Shown here in pieces: positions 39,666-49,728 of a DNA stretch of 64,000 bases; the first letter of the stretch is position 1, and the number at the start of each line of letters is the position of its first letter. The notes under the pieces are model-generated. The model ran no database searches. It had not been told where the DNA came from and was given only the letters and a program-made list of their open reading frames with translations. Origin of the DNA: Terriglobia bacterium (GTDB lineage: Bacteria > Acidobacteriota > Terriglobia > Terriglobales > Acidobacteriaceae); the NCBI GenBank assembly GCA_020073495.1, contig JAIQFD010000006.1, positions 62,001 to 126,000 of the forward strand, given 5' to 3'. A program made the translations under genes and the position numbers.

Positions 39666-39858
39666 CCTCCGCGGTATTGCGGTGAGTCTTTTCTCCCACC
39701 GCAACTCTCTGAAAACAAAGACGCGGGCAAGATCTGGATTTGTATAGCTCTCAGCTATGTCAAGAACTTTATTTTTCTGGTCTGCAAGATGCTGATTCCG
39801 CAGCACAAGTCGCCCCGCCTCACCACAGCCGCATCTGTTCACTCTGCTACGCTGGATG

Positions 39859-39929
39859 TTGAGCCGCTTTGCGGGCGTGAGCGTAGCGGGAGCCCGCAGG
39901 CGAAATCCTGAGCCCTTGGCGAAGGATCC
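39859..39929. repeat. interspersed palindromic element copy 5
   Basis: The reverse complement runs GGATCCTTCGCCAAGGGCTC, AGGATTTCGCCTGCGGGCTC, CCGCTACGCTCACGCCCGC and AAAGCGGCTCAAC. It differs from the ribosomal copy at 8746-8815 at only a few positions. Confidence 0.8.
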
Positions 39930-40039
39930 TTTGTTCCCAGCGGGCCTCGCGCCCGCCCGCTGCCCCGCGCAGCCGCCGTTCTTTGAAAAATTAGGCGCCT
40001 TCGCCGACTCCTGACTCCCGACTCCTGACTCCTGGTCCC

Positions 40040-40098
40040 CTTGATATCAAGAGCTAACTCCTTTGTTTCAATTGATGAGGGGGAGGGGGTAGGCGGGG
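40040..40098. repeat. GGAGTTAGC element copy A
   Basis: The minus strand reads CCCCCTCCCCCTCATCAATT followed by GAAACAAAGGAGTTAGC. The same 17-mer and the C-rich run before it recur at 59432-59475 on the plus strand. Confidence 0.7.
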
Positions 40099-40230
40099 TG
40101 GAGCAGGCCTTTAGGCCTGCATCCCGGCTACAAAAAGCGGGACGGCTTCAGCCGCTGAGGTACCTCAGTGGCTAAAGCCACTGAATCTAGACTGCATCGA
40201 CTGCAGGGCTGAAGCCCTGCTCCACCCCTT
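40098..40230. repeat. GCAGGCCT-type palindrome cluster copy B
   Basis: Successive palindromes: GCAGGCCTTTAGGCCTGC, CGGCTTCAGCCG, CTGAGGTACCTCAG, AGTGGCTAAAGCCACT and AGGGCTGAAGCCCT, closed by GCTCCACCCC, the complement of GGTGGAGC at its left end. So the whole 130-bp unit is bounded by inverted ends. Confidence 0.75.
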
Positions 40231-40259
40231 CTGTTTCAACCAATCAGATTGGGGCGCGG

Positions 40260-41515
40260 CTACTCATATCGCAACGCGGTCACCGGATCGAGCTTCGACG
40301 CACGAATTGCGGGCACCATGCCGCTGATCAGACCGACCAGCAGCAGCACGCCGCTGGAGATGAGCACGGTTTGCGCCGAAATGTGCAGCCGGATGTCGCC
40401 GGCGCCGGAGTCGTCCTTGAAAAGCGCGCCCAGCATGGGCAGCGTGCCCACAAGGGCGGAAATCAGGTACGACAGCAGGATGCCGACAATGCCGCCCAGC
40501 AGCATCAGCAGCAGCGCTTCGGCCAGGAACTGGGCGCGGATGTGCCAGCGGCGTGCGCCCAGGGCGCGGCGCAGGCCGATCTCGCGGATGCGCTCGTCCA
40601 CCGAAACCAGCATGATGTTCATCACGCCCACACCGCCGATGCCCAGCGTCAGCGCGCCGATGAAGGTCAGCAACACCTCGAGGCCGATGGTGATGCCGTC
40701 GATGACCGGGCGGAACTCCTCGCGGCCGAACATCTGGATGGCGCGGCGGTCGGTGGGGGACCAGCCCTGGCGCGTGGCCACGGCAGCGCGCATCTGGTCC
40801 ATGGCTTTCTTCTCGAACTGCGGCGCCACCGGCGTGAACACGATCACGCGGCCGTACTTGGCGTCCCACAGGTCCGCCGCCGCCGAATAGGGGATGAACG
40901 CCGACTTGTCGTCGGGGCCGAAGTAGTTCGACAGTTGCAACTTGCGGTCCATGACGCCCACCACGGTGAATCGTACGCCCATGATGTGGACTTCCTCGCC
41001 CACCGGCGGCTTGGTGCCGAAGAGTTGCCTGTAGAGACGTCCGCCGAGGAAAACCACGCGGCGGCGCTCGATGCCGTCGGCGGAGGTGATCCAGCGGCCC
41101 TGGCTGGGCAACTCGTTGCGCATCTCGCCGTACTCCGGACAGACGCCGCGGATGGGCACGTTGGCCAGGCGGTCGCCATAGGAGATGTCGGTCCACTTCA
41201 CCGTCTCCAGGCAGGCCTGCTTCACCAGTGGCGAAGTTGCCTTGATGAAGTCCACGTCCGCCTGTTCGAAGCGGACCACGCGGCCGGCGCGCTCGCCGCC
41301 GGGCTGCTCGCTGGTCTGCCCCGGCCAGGCGATGACCACGCTCTTGCCGAATTTTTCGAAGCTGCGCACCAGCACCGTGCGGAAGCCTCCGCCGTAGGCG
41401 ATCAACAGCGTGACCGCCACGATCCCCCACACGATCCCGAGCATGGTGAGCAAGCTGCGCGTGGGGCTGCGCCGCAGCGCCACCCAGGCCTGGGTCAGGA
41501 GCTCACGCCACATCA

Positions 41516-41516
<1 letters not shown>
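40260..41516 (-). CDS. MacB/FtsX-type ABC transporter permease 1
   Basis: Inner-membrane permease of the MacB type, 418 residues: one N-terminal helix (TRSLLTMLGIVWGIVAVTLLIAYGGG), a large periplasmic domain (~60-285) and three C-terminal helices. VDERIREIGLRRALGARRWHIRAQFLAEALLLMLLGG is the FtsX-domain signature, and the final SKLDPVTALRYE is the usual end. Start MMWRELL overlaps the stop of the upstream permease gene (TGATG), so the two are coupled. No ATPase or membrane-fusion protein gene is nearby. Confidence 0.9.
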
Positions 41517-42775
<1,259 letters not shown>

Positions 42776-42903
42776 GCGGGTCTCATGCCGTCCTGTTATT
42801 CAGTACGACAACGGAATGCCATTCGTTCCGTTGGACGGCTGGAGCGGCAATCGGAAAGCTTGTTTGTGCGGATTTTGAAACGAAGGAGACGTCGCGAAAC
42901 AGC

Positions 42904-42990
42904 TGGTGCCGGGAGGGGGAATTGAACCCCCATGGCCCGAAGGCCGGCGGATTTTGAGTCCGCTGCGTCTGCCAGTTCCGCCATCCCGGC
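42904..42990 (-). tRNA. tRNA-Leu (CAA)
   Basis: On the minus strand: acceptor GCCGGGA pairing with TCCCGGC, discriminator A and an encoded CCA. Class II long variable arm (CCGGCCTTCGGGCC), T arm with GGTTCAATTCC. Anticodon stem GCGGA / TCCGC around the loop CTCAAAA gives anticodon CAA. 87 nt including CCA. Confidence 0.95.
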
Positions 42991-43067
42991 CGGAGAGGCG
43001 CGATCACAGGTTAGCACAGGCGGGGAGGCGCCCCAATCGGGCGCTCCAATGCGGATTCCGGACTGAC

Positions 43068-43583
43068 TTACTTCTTGGCAGCCGGCGGGTTCACCGGTGC
43101 GGCGGGCGGGTTCGCCGGTGCGGCGGCCGGGCTCGCCTCCTCGCGGCGGAACACCACGACTTTCCCGTCCGACGGCTTTCCAGTCAGCGTTTTGCCGTCC
43201 TCGGAGAGAATCCAGCGATCGACTTCGTTGAACGACTTGGAGCCGATCTCGCTCTCCATGATGTGGTGCGTAGTGATCTGGAGTTCGTTCTTGCGCAAGC
43301 GACCGTCCGCATAGGCGGTCTCATTCGCGTTGGCGTACAACTTCTCCTGCTTGCCGTCGGTGCGGAACTCGTCCCTCTCAAACAAGTGGTTGTTCGCCCA
43401 GTATTCAAAATAGATAAGGGAGCCGGCCTGCCTCACGACCAGGGTGGTGTCGGGCGGGAAGTATTTTCCACCAGTGCTCTTTTCCGCGATGAACTTCCAT
43501 CTTCCGGCAAAGTCAGTTGATTTCGACGCTGCCTGCACCAGGACCACCAGGAACAGAACCACCAGAACGACTCGCAGTTTCAC
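43068..43583 (-). CDS. exported hypothetical protein
   Basis: 171 residues. GTG start chosen because GAGGTGG lies just upstream and it then begins with a clear signal peptide (KLRVVLVVLFLVVLVQAA). The body (FAGRWKFIAEKSTGGKYFPPDTTLVVRQAG, EVDRWILSEDGKTLTGK) has a beta-strand pattern like small lipocalin-type or copper-resistance-like folds, but no family is certain. Ends in Pro/Ala repeats (ANPPAAPVNPPAAKK). Function unknown. Confidence 0.7.
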   Translation of the reverse strand: MKLRVVLVVLFLVVLVQAASKSTDFAGRWKFIAEKSTGGKYFPPDTTLVVRQAGSLIYFEYWANNHLFERDEFRTDGKQEKLYANANETAYADGRLRKNELQITTHHIMESEIGSKSFNEVDRWILSEDGKTLTGKPSDGKVVVFRREEASPAAAPANPPAAPVNPPAAKK

Positions 43584-43692
43584 AACCCACCTCGCAGGAA
43601 TGTTCTTGAAACCGGGATAAGGGATCGTGCACAGGATTGTATGACTGTTCCGATCCGGAAGCAAAAAGGGGATCCACCTCGTCCGCAGGTCG

Positions 43693-44469
43693 CTACTTCA
43701 GGGTCACGAAGAAATAGGCCGTCATGATGATGCCCACGGCGATGATGAAGTACCGCACCTTCCTGGGATCGGCCTTCTGGGTGAATTTCGCCCCGAACCA
43801 CCCGCCGGAGAGGGCGCCCGCGATCATCATCCCGCACTGCGGCCAGAAGACCGCACCCGCCACGATGAAGGTGATGACGGCGGTGGCATTGATGACGGCT
43901 GCGGTCACCGTCCGCAGGGCATTCATGCCGTGCATGTCGTGCATGCCCAGCGCCGCGAGCATGGCCAGGGCCATGAACCCGATGCCGCCGCCGAAGTAGC
44001 CCCCGTAGATACCGACCAGCAGGTTGGCGAAGGAAACCGCGGTGATCGCCGCCGCTGAGGTCTGCCGCAGATCGTCCACGGTGGCGGCCTTTCCCACCAG
44101 GGCGCGGATGCGGTTGCCGAAGATGAACAGGAGCGTGGCGAACAGCAGCAGCCACGGGATCAGGCGCTGGAAGGTGTGCTGCGGCGTCTTGACCAGGAGC
44201 AATGCGCCCACCAGGCCGCCCACCGCGCTGGTGACCAGCAGCGGAAGCAGGAGGCGGGCCGGCACTTTGAGCAGGCGGAAATAGGCGAAGCCGCTGGCCG
44301 CCAGACCCGGCCACAGGCCGACGGTGTTGGTCGCGTTCGCCTCCACCGGCGGCACGCCCGTCAGCAGCAGCGTGGGGAAGGAGATGAAGCTCCCTCCCCC
44401 CGCGATGGCGTTGAGCGTTCCCGCCACCAGCCCGGCGAAAAACAGGACGATGGCTTGGGTCAGGTGCAA
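43693..44469 (-). CDS. TauE/SafE family sulfite/anion exporter-like protein
   Basis: 258 residues with about eight hydrophobic segments. The first repeat LFFAGLVAGTLNAIAGGGSFISFPTLLLTGVPPVEANATNTVGLWPG is the TauE/SafE hallmark, and the second half has NLLVGIYGGYFGGGIGFMALAML in the matching place. Family members move sulfite, sulfoacetate or other organic anions; the substrate cannot be inferred. It sits 32 bp downstream of the formamidase gene in the same direction, so a functional link is possible. Confidence 0.88.
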   Translation of the reverse strand: MHLTQAIVLFFAGLVAGTLNAIAGGGSFISFPTLLLTGVPPVEANATNTVGLWPGLAASGFAYFRLLKVPARLLLPLLVTSAVGGLVGALLLVKTPQHTFQRLIPWLLLFATLLFIFGNRIRALVGKAATVDDLRQTSAAAITAVSFANLLVGIYGGYFGGGIGFMALAMLAALGMHDMHGMNALRTVTAAVINATAVITFIVAGAVFWPQCGMMIAGALSGGWFGAKFTQKADPRKVRYFIIAVGIIMTAYFFVTLK

Positions 44470-44501
44470 GCGTTAGGTTTACCAGAAACCAGCCGAGCGC
44501 A

Positions 44502-45680
44502 TTATTCCTTTTTCGCCGCAGGCTTGGCCTTCGTCTTTTCGCCTTTTGCATGGGCCGGGGCCTGCACGAAGATCGACTTCGGCACCATGCAGTGGACGCC
44601 CTTGCGGATGTCCACCATCTGGGTGACGCGGCAATCGCCGACGATCGAGGTCAGCGCATACGCCTCGCTGCGACTCATCGGGACCATCGTCTGGGTGGAC
44701 AGCCAGTTGATGGTGTTGCGCACCGCGATCTTCATCGCCTCCGTCAAGTCTTCGTCGAAGCCCACGAAGATCCAATCCGACTTGGTCTCTGCCCACGGCC
44801 AGTCCGTCTTCATCCCTTTGTGCAGGATGGGCTGGACCTCGATCTCTTTGTAGGCGCACTCGATGGCTTCCAGGTTGACCTCGCCGTTGCCTTGCCGGCA
44901 ATGCGCGTCCCCTATCCAGATCAACCCCCCTTTGAGCAGCACGGGGAGGTAGATCGTCGAGCCGGCCTGGAGCTCGTTCAGATCCATGTTGGAGCCGTTC
45001 TTCCAGGGACGCAGGGTGCTGGTGCGGCCCTTGGCGTCGTGGATGGGCGGGCCCGCCTTCTCCTTGGGCTCGTTCGGATCGACCCCGACCGCCAGTATGC
45101 CCGGGAATGGCTTCAGGTCCACCATGATGCCCGGCTTGAATTCGGTTTGCATGTTCTTGAGGTCGAATTTGTAGTAGCGGACAAAGCCCTCGGGAAAATC
45201 GGCCGCCAGCAGGCCAACGGTCGGAAAATCCTTGCCCGGAAGGTTGTAGTTCTGGCCGAACTCCTTGGGGACAATCTTGAGGATGCGGATCTCGAGGGTG
45301 TCTCCCGGTTCAGCCTCCTCGACATAGATCGGGCCGGTGATCGAGTGAGGTCCGCCGCCGGGGTTCGCCTTGCGCAAGCGGACCAGCTCGTCCATGTCCG
45401 GACCTTTGCCATCGGAAGACGGCTTGATCTGGTCGAGCGCGTGGTACCAGGTCTCGACCGAGACTGTGTCCCCGGACTTGATGGTCAGCTTTGGGGGCTC
45501 GTTCGAATCGAGCCATCCCCACTGGATGTTGTCCTTGGTCGCGGCCAGCGTGTAGTGCTTGCCTGCGCTGGAAGCGGATGGGGTGTGCTTTGACGCGGAT
45601 TTCTGCTCGCCAAAAGCGAGCAGGCTTGCCAACACCGTCAGCGCAGTGCCGGCCAGGATTGCAGCATTTCGTCTCATCAT
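44502..45680 (-). CDS. exported acetamidase/formamidase family protein
   Basis: 392 residues: signal peptide (RRNAAILAGTALTVLASLLAFG), then the FmdA/AmdA fold. Landmarks are NPGGGPHSITGPIYVEEAEPGD, GLIWIGDAHCRQGNGEV (the GDxHxxQGxGE metal-site motif), and ECAYKEIEVQP. Family enzymes hydrolyse formamide or acetamide to formate or acetate and ammonia. Most characterised members are cytosolic, so the export signal is notable. It lies downstream of the OxlT-like antiporter (245-bp gap) and could supply formate, but that link is inference. Confidence 0.85.
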   Translation of the reverse strand: MMRRNAAILAGTALTVLASLLAFGEQKSASKHTPSASSAGKHYTLAATKDNIQWGWLDSNEPPKLTIKSGDTVSVETWYHALDQIKPSSDGKGPDMDELVRLRKANPGGGPHSITGPIYVEEAEPGDTLEIRILKIVPKEFGQNYNLPGKDFPTVGLLAADFPEGFVRYYKFDLKNMQTEFKPGIMVDLKPFPGILAVGVDPNEPKEKAGPPIHDAKGRTSTLRPWKNGSNMDLNELQAGSTIYLPVLLKGGLIWIGDAHCRQGNGEVNLEAIECAYKEIEVQPILHKGMKTDWPWAETKSDWIFVGFDEDLTEAMKIAVRNTINWLSTQTMVPMSRSEAYALTSIVGDCRVTQMVDIRKGVHCMVPKSIFVQAPAHAKGEKTKAKPAAKKE

Positions 45681-45925
45681 CCCTCCGTGATCGAATCGAG
45701 TGCCGAACTATGATCGCGTATGAACAGTAACGAAGGGCATGAGTCTGCAAGAGTGTAGCTATGTGCCACGATTCGGCGCTGGAGGGTAAGGGGAAGACTG
45801 CGCGCGTCGTGCTCCACGGACACTCCGCGCCCAAAATACTCCGCCGGTTCAGCCGTGGCCCCGAGCGGACCCGGGAGTGAGCCACCGCTATCCCTCCCCC
45901 GCGCCAACCGGATGTTGTGGGCACT

Positions 45926-47269
45926 TTACGCCACGCCCTGCGCCGCGCTGCCGGCCGCTGGGATCCGGGCCTGCGACGTTGCCTCCGACCGCGCGACGGT
46001 GCGCTTCGCCACCGGCTTGAGCCACAGCAACGCGGCGAAGGCTGCGATCAGATCGCAACAGATCATGGCCCAGAAGACCTTGGTCCACGAGCCGGTCTTG
46101 GAGAACATCCACGCTGCGCCCGGTCCGGCGAAGATCGAGGCCAGTCCTTTGGCCGTGTACACGATGCCGTAGTTCGTGGTCGCCCATTTCTTGCCGAACA
46201 GGTCACCGGTGATCGCCGGGAACAGCGAGAAGATCTCGCCCCAGGCGAAGAAGCACAGGCCGGACAAGGCGATGAACATCAGCGGCCGGTGGATCAGTTG
46301 CAGCAGCGCGAACACCGCCATCGCTTCCAAGCTGAAAGCGATGAACATGGTGTTCTCGCGGCCGATGTGGTCCGAGACCCACCCCCAGAAGGGGCGCGTC
46401 ATCCCGTTGAGGACGCGGTCCACCTCGATGGCCAGCACCAGCGCCGTCATGCCGCCGAAAATGATCACCTTGTCGACCTTGTAGGAAACTGCCATGGGGT
46501 TGAGTTGGGCAGTGACCACCAGGCCGCCGAAGGCGAGCAGGGTCATCATGAAGTAGATCATCCAGAACGAGCCCGTCTTCACCATCTCCATCGGCGTCAT
46601 GTCCACCGTCGAGGTGTTGAGCTTGGACTTGATCTGGGCTTCCTTTTCCTTCCAGCCCGGAGGCGCCCATCCGATCGGCGGTTTGGCCAGGAAGATCGCA
46701 GCCAGCAGCACGATCGTGCCCTGGATGATTCCCCAGACGATGAACGTGTGCTGATAGCCGGAAGCCTTGATCATGCCGGCGATCGGTGACACGGTTAGGG
46801 CTGTGCCAACGCCGTAGGCGCCGGCCGTAAGCCCGACACAGAGGCCACGATGGTCGGGAAACCATTTCAGCGCGTTCCCGATGGTACCGCCGTAGACCAC
46901 ACCCGCGCCGATGCCGCCCAGCGCGTACCAGAAGTACAGGCTATGGACCGTTTCCGCGTACCCGGAGCCGATCCAGCCAGCCCCGACCAGCAGCCCGCCC
47001 ATGCCCAGCATCAAGCGTGGGCCGATCCGGTCGACCAGATAGCCTTCGAAGGGCACCAGCCAGGTTTCCATCGCGATGAACAACGCGAATGTCCACTGGA
47101 CCGCGGTGAGCGTGACGTTCAGGTGGGATTGAATGGGCTTCGTGAACAGGGTCCAGGCGTATTGCAGGTTGGCGATCGCCATCATGGCGACGACGCCAGC
47201 GATCAACTGGACCCAACGGTCGACGATGCGCGATGGATGGATCGCGCCGGGTAACGCCATCTCAGCCAT
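45926..47269 (-). CDS. oxalate:formate antiporter-like MFS transporter
   Basis: MFS protein of the OFA family (OxlT-like), 447 residues, 12 predicted helices. The two charged residues essential in Oxalobacter OxlT have counterparts: Arg292 in NGMTRPFWGWVSD and Lys374 in TNYGIVYTAKGLASIF. Other marks: QWTFALFIAMETWLVP and GGIGAGVVYGGTIGNALKWFPDHRG. It would import oxalate in exchange for formate or another small anion. Placed after the oxalate oxidoreductase genes (135-bp gap). The start codon is 7 nt from a GGAGG that sits in a small hairpin. Confidence 0.88.
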   Translation of the reverse strand: MAEMALPGAIHPSRIVDRWVQLIAGVVAMMAIANLQYAWTLFTKPIQSHLNVTLTAVQWTFALFIAMETWLVPFEGYLVDRIGPRLMLGMGGLLVGAGWIGSGYAETVHSLYFWYALGGIGAGVVYGGTIGNALKWFPDHRGLCVGLTAGAYGVGTALTVSPIAGMIKASGYQHTFIVWGIIQGTIVLLAAIFLAKPPIGWAPPGWKEKEAQIKSKLNTSTVDMTPMEMVKTGSFWMIYFMMTLLAFGGLVVTAQLNPMAVSYKVDKVIIFGGMTALVLAIEVDRVLNGMTRPFWGWVSDHIGRENTMFIAFSLEAMAVFALLQLIHRPLMFIALSGLCFFAWGEIFSLFPAITGDLFGKKWATTNYGIVYTAKGLASIFAGPGAAWMFSKTGSWTKVFWAMICCDLIAAFAALLWLKPVAKRTVARSEATSQARIPAAGSAAQGVA

Positions 47270-47272
47270 GGA

Positions 47273-47287
47273 CTAACCTCCGGTTAG
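47273..47287 (-). promoter_or_regulatory. hairpin that hides the antiporter ribosome binding site
   Basis: The minus strand reads CTAACCGGAGGTTAG: a 6-bp inverted repeat CTAACC/GGTTAG whose loop and 3' arm contain the GGAGG of the antiporter gene. Such a hairpin could reduce or regulate initiation. Confidence 0.5.
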
Positions 47288-47404
47288 CCGATCGGATGTA
47301 AGGACGAGCTGCAAGAATGCTGTCTGCGGCCACAGCCTACCGGAGATATTCGCGCGCAACCTTGCGGTCGCGCGCGCTACCCTATCGTATTCCGACACAA
47401 ATGT

Positions 47405-48427
47405 CTATTTGGGCGCTTCGGCCTCCAATTCCTGGTGGAACGGGATGACGCCTGGGATAAGCCACTTTGTCCACATGTCGTCCACTTTGCTCTGGAAATA
47501 ATCGATGTCGTCGTCGGTGAAGTGGGCGAATCGTCCCTGCTTGAGCAGGTAGTCGCGCACCGGCTGCCGCTTGATCTTGCCGGCGGCGATCTGCTGCGTG
47601 CGCCCGGTCAGCCGCAGCACGCCGTCTTCTACTTCGTACAACGGCCATACCCCGGTGTTCACGGCCATCTCGCCCAGTTCGTGCGACTGGTAGGGATCGT
47701 AGTCCCAGCCCTTGGGGCAGGGGTCGAGAGAGTGGATGAACGTCGGGCCGCCGATGGTGAGCGCCTTGCGGATCGAGTTCATGGCGTGCAGTCCGTAGGA
47801 CATGCAGACCGTCGAGACGTAGCGGCAGGTCGGATGGCCGGCTGCCATCATGCCCGCCATGTTCTTCTTCCAGCGGTGATGCATGATGCGTTTCACCTTG
47901 CCCGGCGTGCTGAACGTGGTGTTGGCGCCCCAGGGCGTGCTGCCCGAAAGCTGGATGTCGGTGTTGGCGTACGACTCGTTGTCGTACATCAGGATCAGGC
48001 AGTTGTAGTCGGGATGCGTCAGGGTGGCGGAGATGGCCGCGAGGCCCATGTCCGCGCCGCCACCGTCGCCGCAGAAGGCGATGACGTTGATGGGCTCTCT
48101 CTTGATCTTGCCCTTGCGCATGAGTACTTTCAGGCCGGCAGCCGTCCCCAGCGCCGCCGAGCCGCTGCTGCCCAGCTGCGTGTGCATCCAGGGCACTACC
48201 CAGGCGGTGCTGTAGTAGGTGGTGTTGGCCACGTACATGCACCCGGTGCTGCCCAACACGATGGTGCGCGGGCCCGCGGCCTTGACCATCAGCTTCATGA
48301 CCAGGGCCGATTCGCAGCCCTGACACGTCCGGTGTCCTGAGGTAAAGAATTCTTCCGCAGGGATCTTCTTGACTGACTGGAACGGGTCCAGGCTCTGTGT
48401 GGGATCGAGCTTTACGAATGTTGCCAT
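47405..48427 (-). CDS. oxalate oxidoreductase-type 2-oxoacid:ferredoxin oxidoreductase, beta subunit
   Basis: Thiamine-diphosphate-binding subunit, 340 residues. Start MATFVKLDPTQSLDPFQ with GAGG upstream. The ThDP motif is GDGGGADMGLAAISATLTH (120-) ending with Asn150 in YDNESYANT. Fe-S ligands typical of this subunit are in TCQGCES (Cys35, Cys38), and candidates at Cys63 and Cys208. It is the last of three subunit genes after gamma-delta and alpha. With them it would oxidise oxalate to two CO2 and reduce ferredoxin. PFOR-like alternatives are less likely given the alpha subunit. Confidence 0.88.
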   Translation of the reverse strand: MATFVKLDPTQSLDPFQSVKKIPAEEFFTSGHRTCQGCESALVMKLMVKAAGPRTIVLGSTGCMYVANTTYYSTAWVVPWMHTQLGSSGSAALGTAAGLKVLMRKGKIKREPINVIAFCGDGGGADMGLAAISATLTHPDYNCLILMYDNESYANTDIQLSGSTPWGANTTFSTPGKVKRIMHHRWKKNMAGMMAAGHPTCRYVSTVCMSYGLHAMNSIRKALTIGGPTFIHSLDPCPKGWDYDPYQSHELGEMAVNTGVWPLYEVEDGVLRLTGRTQQIAAGKIKRQPVRDYLLKQGRFAHFTDDDIDYFQSKVDDMWTKWLIPGVIPFHQELEAEAPK

Positions 48428-48474
48428 CGCTTCCTCATCCTTTCTGGCGGCCGGAGCACGCCAGGGAAAATCGG

Positions 48475-49710
48475 TTACTCGCGCAGTCCGATCCACTGCG
48501 TCAAAGGCTGCGACTTGCCTTCCGCCGCGGCGTACACGGATTCGGTGATGGTGCGCACGTTGGGCAGGGTGACTTCGCGCCCGCCGAGACCGCAGATGAA
48601 TCCCAGCACCGGCGGCTTGTTCTTGACGTTCGCCGCGTACAGGGCGGACCGTACTTCGGTCGTTACCACGCCGCTCATGTACGGGGATCCGAAGGAGTAG
48701 TCGCGGTCTATCACACCCACCGCCTTAAACCGGCTGAGGCACTTGCACAACTCTTCCGCCGCGAACGGCCGGAACCAGCGCAAGCGCACGAACCCCACCT
48801 TCTTGCCTTCCTTGCGCATCTCGCGGATGGCCACCTTGACCGGCGTGGACAGAGTGCCCATACCCATCAGCACGATGTCCGCATCCTCGGTCTGGTACTC
48901 CTCGAAGAACGGGTTGCCGTAGGAACGTCCAAGTTTCTTCTCCAGGTCGGCATAGGCTTCACGAATGACGCCCGCCGCCCGCTCCGCTGCCGCATAGTTC
49001 TGGCGGCGGATCTCCATGACCCAGTCCTCGTTACCCTGCGGGGCCACGGTGATGGGATTGTCGGGGTGGAGCAACAGCTTGCCGCGGTTGTACGGCGGGA
49101 GGAACGACGTGACCTGTGCCTGCGTGGGGATCTTGACCAGCGCCTGGGAGTGGGTCAGGAAAGCTCCGTCGCAACTAATTGCACAAGGTAAAAGGATGCG
49201 CGGGTCTTCTGCGACGCGGTAGGCGATCAGCGCTGTGTCGAGCGCCTCCTGCGCCGTGTCCACCCAGACCAGCAGCCATCCCAGGTCGCGCACGGCCAGA
49301 GCGTCGTTATGCTCCACACCGAAAGCGCCCGGGTCGTCCAGGGCGCGGTTGCCGACCATGGCCACCATGGGAACACGCAGCGCCGGGGTGACGGTCAGCG
49401 CCTCCATGGCGTACATCCAGCCCACGCCGCTGGAGCCGCAGAACACGCGCGCGCCCACCACCGAGGCGTGCTTCACGATCTCGAACTGCGAGTGCTCGCC
49501 CTCGGCCACGATGTATTCGCAATCCAGTTCGCCATCCGACACCAGCTTCGACACGTACTGCATGACCGTGTCGTAGGGCCGGATGGGGTACGCCGTGATC
49601 ACATCCACGTCAGCCAGCTTGCAAGCCACCGCGATGGCCTCGCTGCCGGTGATCAGAGCTGTCTTCTCGGTATCTTTTCGCTCGTCGAGAACCGTTGCCA
49701 TTTGTGCCAT
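48475..49710 (-). CDS. oxalate oxidoreductase-type alpha subunit (YPIRP)
   Basis: 411-residue alpha subunit of a pyruvate:ferredoxin oxidoreductase-family enzyme. Where pyruvate enzymes carry YPITP, this one has YPIRP (41-45); to my knowledge the Arg at this site binds oxalate in the Moorella thermoacetica oxalate oxidoreductase. The substrate-loop region RALDDPGAFGVEHNDAL also departs from the pyruvate form. The C-terminal part (DADIVLMGMGTLSTPVKVAIREMRKEGKKVGFVRLRWFRPF) is the usual domain II. GGAGG ten bases before the ATG. Gap of 18 bp to gamma-delta, 47 bp to beta. Confidence 0.9.
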   Translation of the reverse strand: MAQMATVLDERKDTEKTALITGSEAIAVACKLADVDVITAYPIRPYDTVMQYVSKLVSDGELDCEYIVAEGEHSQFEIVKHASVVGARVFCGSSGVGWMYAMEALTVTPALRVPMVAMVGNRALDDPGAFGVEHNDALAVRDLGWLLVWVDTAQEALDTALIAYRVAEDPRILLPCAISCDGAFLTHSQALVKIPTQAQVTSFLPPYNRGKLLLHPDNPITVAPQGNEDWVMEIRRQNYAAAERAAGVIREAYADLEKKLGRSYGNPFFEEYQTEDADIVLMGMGTLSTPVKVAIREMRKEGKKVGFVRLRWFRPFAAEELCKCLSRFKAVGVIDRDYSFGSPYMSGVVTTEVRSALYAANVKNKPPVLGFICGLGGREVTLPNVRTITESVYAAAEGKSQPLTQWIGLRE

Positions 49711-49728
49711 GATCCGTCGTTCCTCCAG

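Larger units (their letters stand above)
39394..40259. other. 866-bp gene-free region full of palindromic repeats
   Basis: No ORF with family features or a ribosome binding site was found. The stretch holds at least six short palindromes (entries below), tandem CTCCTGACTCC words near 40008-40034, a purine-rich G tract (40078-40093) and an interspersed GGAGTTAGC-containing word. It separates the DLH gene from the permease pair, both on the minus strand, so it must also hold the DLH promoter. Confidence 0.6.

Noticed and set aside
39490-40230. Possible CRISPR array from closely spaced repeats
   Set aside because: The repeats are palindromes of different sequence at irregular spacing, without unique spacers of constant length, and no cas gene is present.
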